From NCBI GenBank assembly GCA_041655595.1, contig JBBAFB010000002.1:1-64000 (forward strand): 64,000 bases of DNA. The letters are read 5' to 3'. The notes beneath the pieces are model-generated. The model was not told where the DNA came from, made no database searches, and was given only the letters and a program-made list of their open reading frames with translations. A program made the translations under genes and the position numbers. Below, piece by piece: positions 62,701 through 64,000 of the stretch. Numbering within the stretch: position 1 is the first letter of the stretch; each line of letters starts with the position of its first letter. This DNA is from JBBAFB01 sp041655595. Lineage in GTDB: Bacteria > Bacillota > DULZ01.

Positions 62701-64000
62701 AAAAGCCGAGATTTTGGAATTTATAGAGCCCGATACAATTATTGTTAAAGCCCCGCCCTATACCCTTGGAGAAGAAGGTATTGTGGATGTGACAGTTCTA
62801 AACCGGGACGGAGGTATTGCCCAATCCCTAGACGAGAGTCAGCAAATACACTACTATTCCGCAAAAAGCGAGCCGATTATTGATAGTATTACTCCGAAAA
62901 GAGGTCCGGCGGCAGGTGGCACCCGAGTAATAATTGAGGGGGATGGCTTTAGCAGCAAAGGTGTTAAAGTTTATTTTGGGGGTAGGGAAGCTACTTTGGC
63001 GGAGGATGCACCCCTGAGATACGACCGGTTGGAAGTCATCACTCCGCCGGGAGTACCGGGGTCGGTTGTTCATGTAACTGTGATGAATACCCATCAGGAT
63101 GCTTTAGGTAGTGCCACCCTTTCTAATGCCTATACCTATGATGCCTCAAAACCGGTTATTGACAGTATTGCCCCCAACCAGGCAACCTACTTAGGAGGTA
63201 CCTTAATTACTATTAGGGGATCAGGATTTACTAAAGCGGGAGCTGAGGTTTATATAGGTGAATGGCAAGGGGAGGAAGTAAGGGTGATTGATTCTGAAAC
63301 AATTACCTTTGTTACTGCCAGAATTGCGGAACGACCTGAGGATTTGACGGAGCTCAGGTGGTGGGATGTTAAGGTTATTAATGCAGATGGCATAGAAGTC
63401 GTTAAAGAAAAGGCTTTTAGATATTTATTTCCTGACAGCGAACCACGAATTATTTCCATTAGCCCGGAGGAAGGGTCAACCCTGGGAGGAATGCCGCTGA
63501 CTCTTATCGGGACAGATTTCAGGCAAAGGGCAAAAGTGGTTATCGGAGGAAAGGAAGCAGAAATTTTAAGCATTGATGACAGTCCGGGTGCAGGTAATGC
63601 TAAAATAATAGTCAAAACCCCCGCTCACACCCCGGGGGAAAAGGATGTAACCGTAATTAACTATGAAGGGGCAATCTCTAATTCAAAAACATTTACCTAT
63701 GTAACACCCCTTAGCTTTCCCGAAATTTTTGAGTTGGACCCAAAGTACGGTTCAACCCTCGGTGATACGGAAGTTATTATAACCGGTATCGGTTTTAAAG
63801 CGGGAGCTAAGGTGTGGTTCGGAATGTATGAAGCAGGTGAAGTTGAATTTATTGATTATAAAACTTTGAAAGTACTTACACCGCCGGGCAATGAGGGAAT
63901 GGCGGATGTGTTGGTACTAAATGAGGATATGGGTCAGGCGGTTCTGGAAAAAGGCTTTAGGTATGTTAAATCTAAAGAATTTGTGGTGAACAGCATTACT
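59750..64000 (+). CDS. Large exported IPT/TIG-repeat protein (3' end beyond window)
   Basis: Open frame of at least 1417 codons that runs off the window edge. TTG start with SD GGGGGAGGA. A signal peptide (Lys-rich start, then FFLLFAFIFGFGLL, cleavage near LFAEE) is followed by an acidic Pro linker. Then come about 14 Ig-like IPT/TIG repeats of the form I-x-S-I/V-x-P-x-G-x2-x-GGT-x-ITI-x-G-x2-F, starting near 59880, 60150, 60450, 60840, 61100, 61450, 61750, 62070, 62335, 62595, 62880, 63165, 63445 and 63730, with a fifteenth beginning at the edge. Likely a cell-surface or extracellular structural/adhesive protein; no anchor is seen yet. Partner and ligand unknown. Confidence 0.88.
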   Translation, partial: MLKPKAVVFFLLFAFIFGFGLLQAGVLFAEEEPEEPVEEPNPPRIESINPNFGQAGDLITITGRYLKDVVSIRIGNITVTEGDVNWRTPSATAVGLVIPDGLTGVVEIEIISRDGHQAKLESAFTFSGEIDPVVSSISPNIGGLSGGTSVTISGENFKQNIGPDGNPVLPQVRFGEVMARSVSLFNTREITAITPGAIAEGKVDVWLKNPVEGAEWVKTDLEFEYVNEGKLARILNITPNSGTMLGGTEITVQGVNFPASLEEAAVDLLIGRVPVERGSIEIEPYGFYDEDGNFVQYFEEGNPIYIINARTDQSQLSGEQDVELLIDWTEGPKAGRSEIALFEKGFTYYYPSTKPVIERVVNIVTQKDVGPVGGGHEIEIRGSDFRSGAKVFFGDKEARIIGSVTLNLIRVELPPSDFSGQVDVLVVNYIDDFPTGQFLFENGFTYRRTGMEISSVTPKEVSTVGIRNFTITGHNFNEDIKRLTKVYFEVEKPDPMHPGETFIDQEPLTIIYFDPQADGTLLVAESPTNPSSGLKYLVVENSYGRVISKEPVLFYPPDIKPEIHTVTQAVYEGDQPPSPRGPTAGGTRFIINGNYLTTGTRVFVGDVEAAVDERLSDFTRLEVVSPPGTPGWKDVRVLSLTGNTATMEANPDAEEGYKGFYYYSEPKINNVSPNRGSILGDNIITITGEQFYPGAVVNFGYFDEANKFVSVTEEVRELIVLDSKTIKLRLPQLKEGEILRPEGYLVQVVNTDNRSTTWAKNFQYRIPDLEKKIKIHSVNPAIGHVDGGTKVAIRGENFHPDAVVHFGWEKADIQAINDREIVVIIPPNLAGEYVVTVSNYADTGTDTWESFEYLDPSSFPKIMGVFPEVGPAKGGTNIIITGIGFWNGAKVYIGGRIAEDVEIYHTYITAKTPASDKAGPVDVMVINPDGGADTLFDGFTYKFPDSEPKITSVNPNKIPATGGSIVTIKGEDFRKEVVVYFGTEKAEILEFIEPDTIIVKAPPYTLGEEGIVDVTVLNRDGGIAQSLDESQQIHYYSAKSEPIIDSITPKRGPAAGGTRVIIEGDGFSSKGVKVYFGGREATLAEDAPLRYDRLEVITPPGVPGSVVHVTVMNTHQDALGSATLSNAYTYDASKPVIDSIAPNQATYLGGTLITIRGSGFTKAGAEVYIGEWQGEEVRVIDSETITFVTARIAERPEDLTELRWWDVKVINADGIEVVKEKAFRYLFPDSEPRIISISPEEGSTLGGMPLTLIGTDFRQRAKVVIGGKEAEILSIDDSPGAGNAKIIVKTPAHTPGEKDVTVINYEGAISNSKTFTYVTPLSFPEIFELDPKYGSTLGDTEVIITGIGFKAGAKVWFGMYEAGEVEFIDYKTLKVLTPPGNEGMADVLVLNEDMGQAVLEKGFRYVKSKEFVVNSIT

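Overview
The window comes from a motile, endospore-forming, anaerobic-type Firmicute, most like the Peptococcaceae/Desulfotomaculaceae (inference from gene content and order). The pointers are a dgt - dnaG - sigA run, DegS/DegU, a Gram-positive chemotaxis and flagellar set with FlgM/FliW/CsrA, AddAB instead of RecBCD, YhaM/YhaO/YhaN, spore-coat-like proteins, menA, a c-type-heme sensor kinase, and TTG/GTG starts behind strong Shine-Dalgarno (SD) sequences. I see no phage, insertion sequence or CRISPR array.

Layout. 1-5.5 kb: dGTPase-like HD protein, phosphoesterase, UPF0178 protein, DnaG and the housekeeping sigma factor. 5.5-5.95 kb: four tRNAs with a strong promoter and terminator. 6.1-10 kb: TrmK, a coiled-coil zinc-ribbon protein, RNase HI, DegS and DegU. 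10.3-13.1 kb, minus strand: an ECF sigma / anti-sigma / two-membrane-protein operon. 13.2-13.7 kb: RNase P RNA. 13.8-18.5 kb: a TetR regulator, an ABC importer split around a reversed menA, and YfbR; the same palindrome lies upstream of both the TetR gene and the binding-protein gene. 18.5-20.4 kb: a small HTH regulator and a PAS-GGDEF-HD-GYP protein. 20.6-25.5 kb: a tryptophan T-box followed by trpB, a trpA homologue without its catalytic residues, a class II aldolase, a Cys/Met PLP enzyme and a methionine-synthase activation protein. 25.6-27.2 kb: a Gly/Ser-rich protein behind a sigma-G-like promoter and three small, probably spore-related genes. 27.4-31.7 kb: TrpB2, two membrane proteins and an ATP-grasp ligase. 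32-36.6 kb: small proteins, a heme-type sensor kinase with its response regulator, and a ferritin-like/rubredoxin-like pair. 36.8-48.8 kb: DNA/RNA processing genes yhaM, yhaO, yhaN, addB, addA. 49-59.7 kb: IMPACT-family protein, FapA-like protein, CheW, CheA, CheB, FlgM, FlgN, FlgK, FlgL, FliW, CsrA. From 59.75 kb to the edge: an exported protein of at least 1417 residues made of IPT/TIG repeats, still open at the window end.

Most distinctive are: (1) the T-box-controlled TrpB paired with a TrpA pseudoenzyme, with a second, TrpB2-type synthase nearby and no other trp genes, which suggests indole salvage rather than full synthesis; (2) the TetR-type operator pair linking an orphan importer with menA; (3) an apparent single-base frameshift that cuts the last ~30 residues from YhaN; (4) a very large TIG-repeat surface protein in the place next to csrA, with a GGA-loop hairpin in its leader that could be a CsrA target; and (5) the sigma-G-like promoter in front of the Gly-rich protein. 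Several genes too short for routine calling were read by eye, including a rubredoxin-like protein and a 29-residue membrane peptide.
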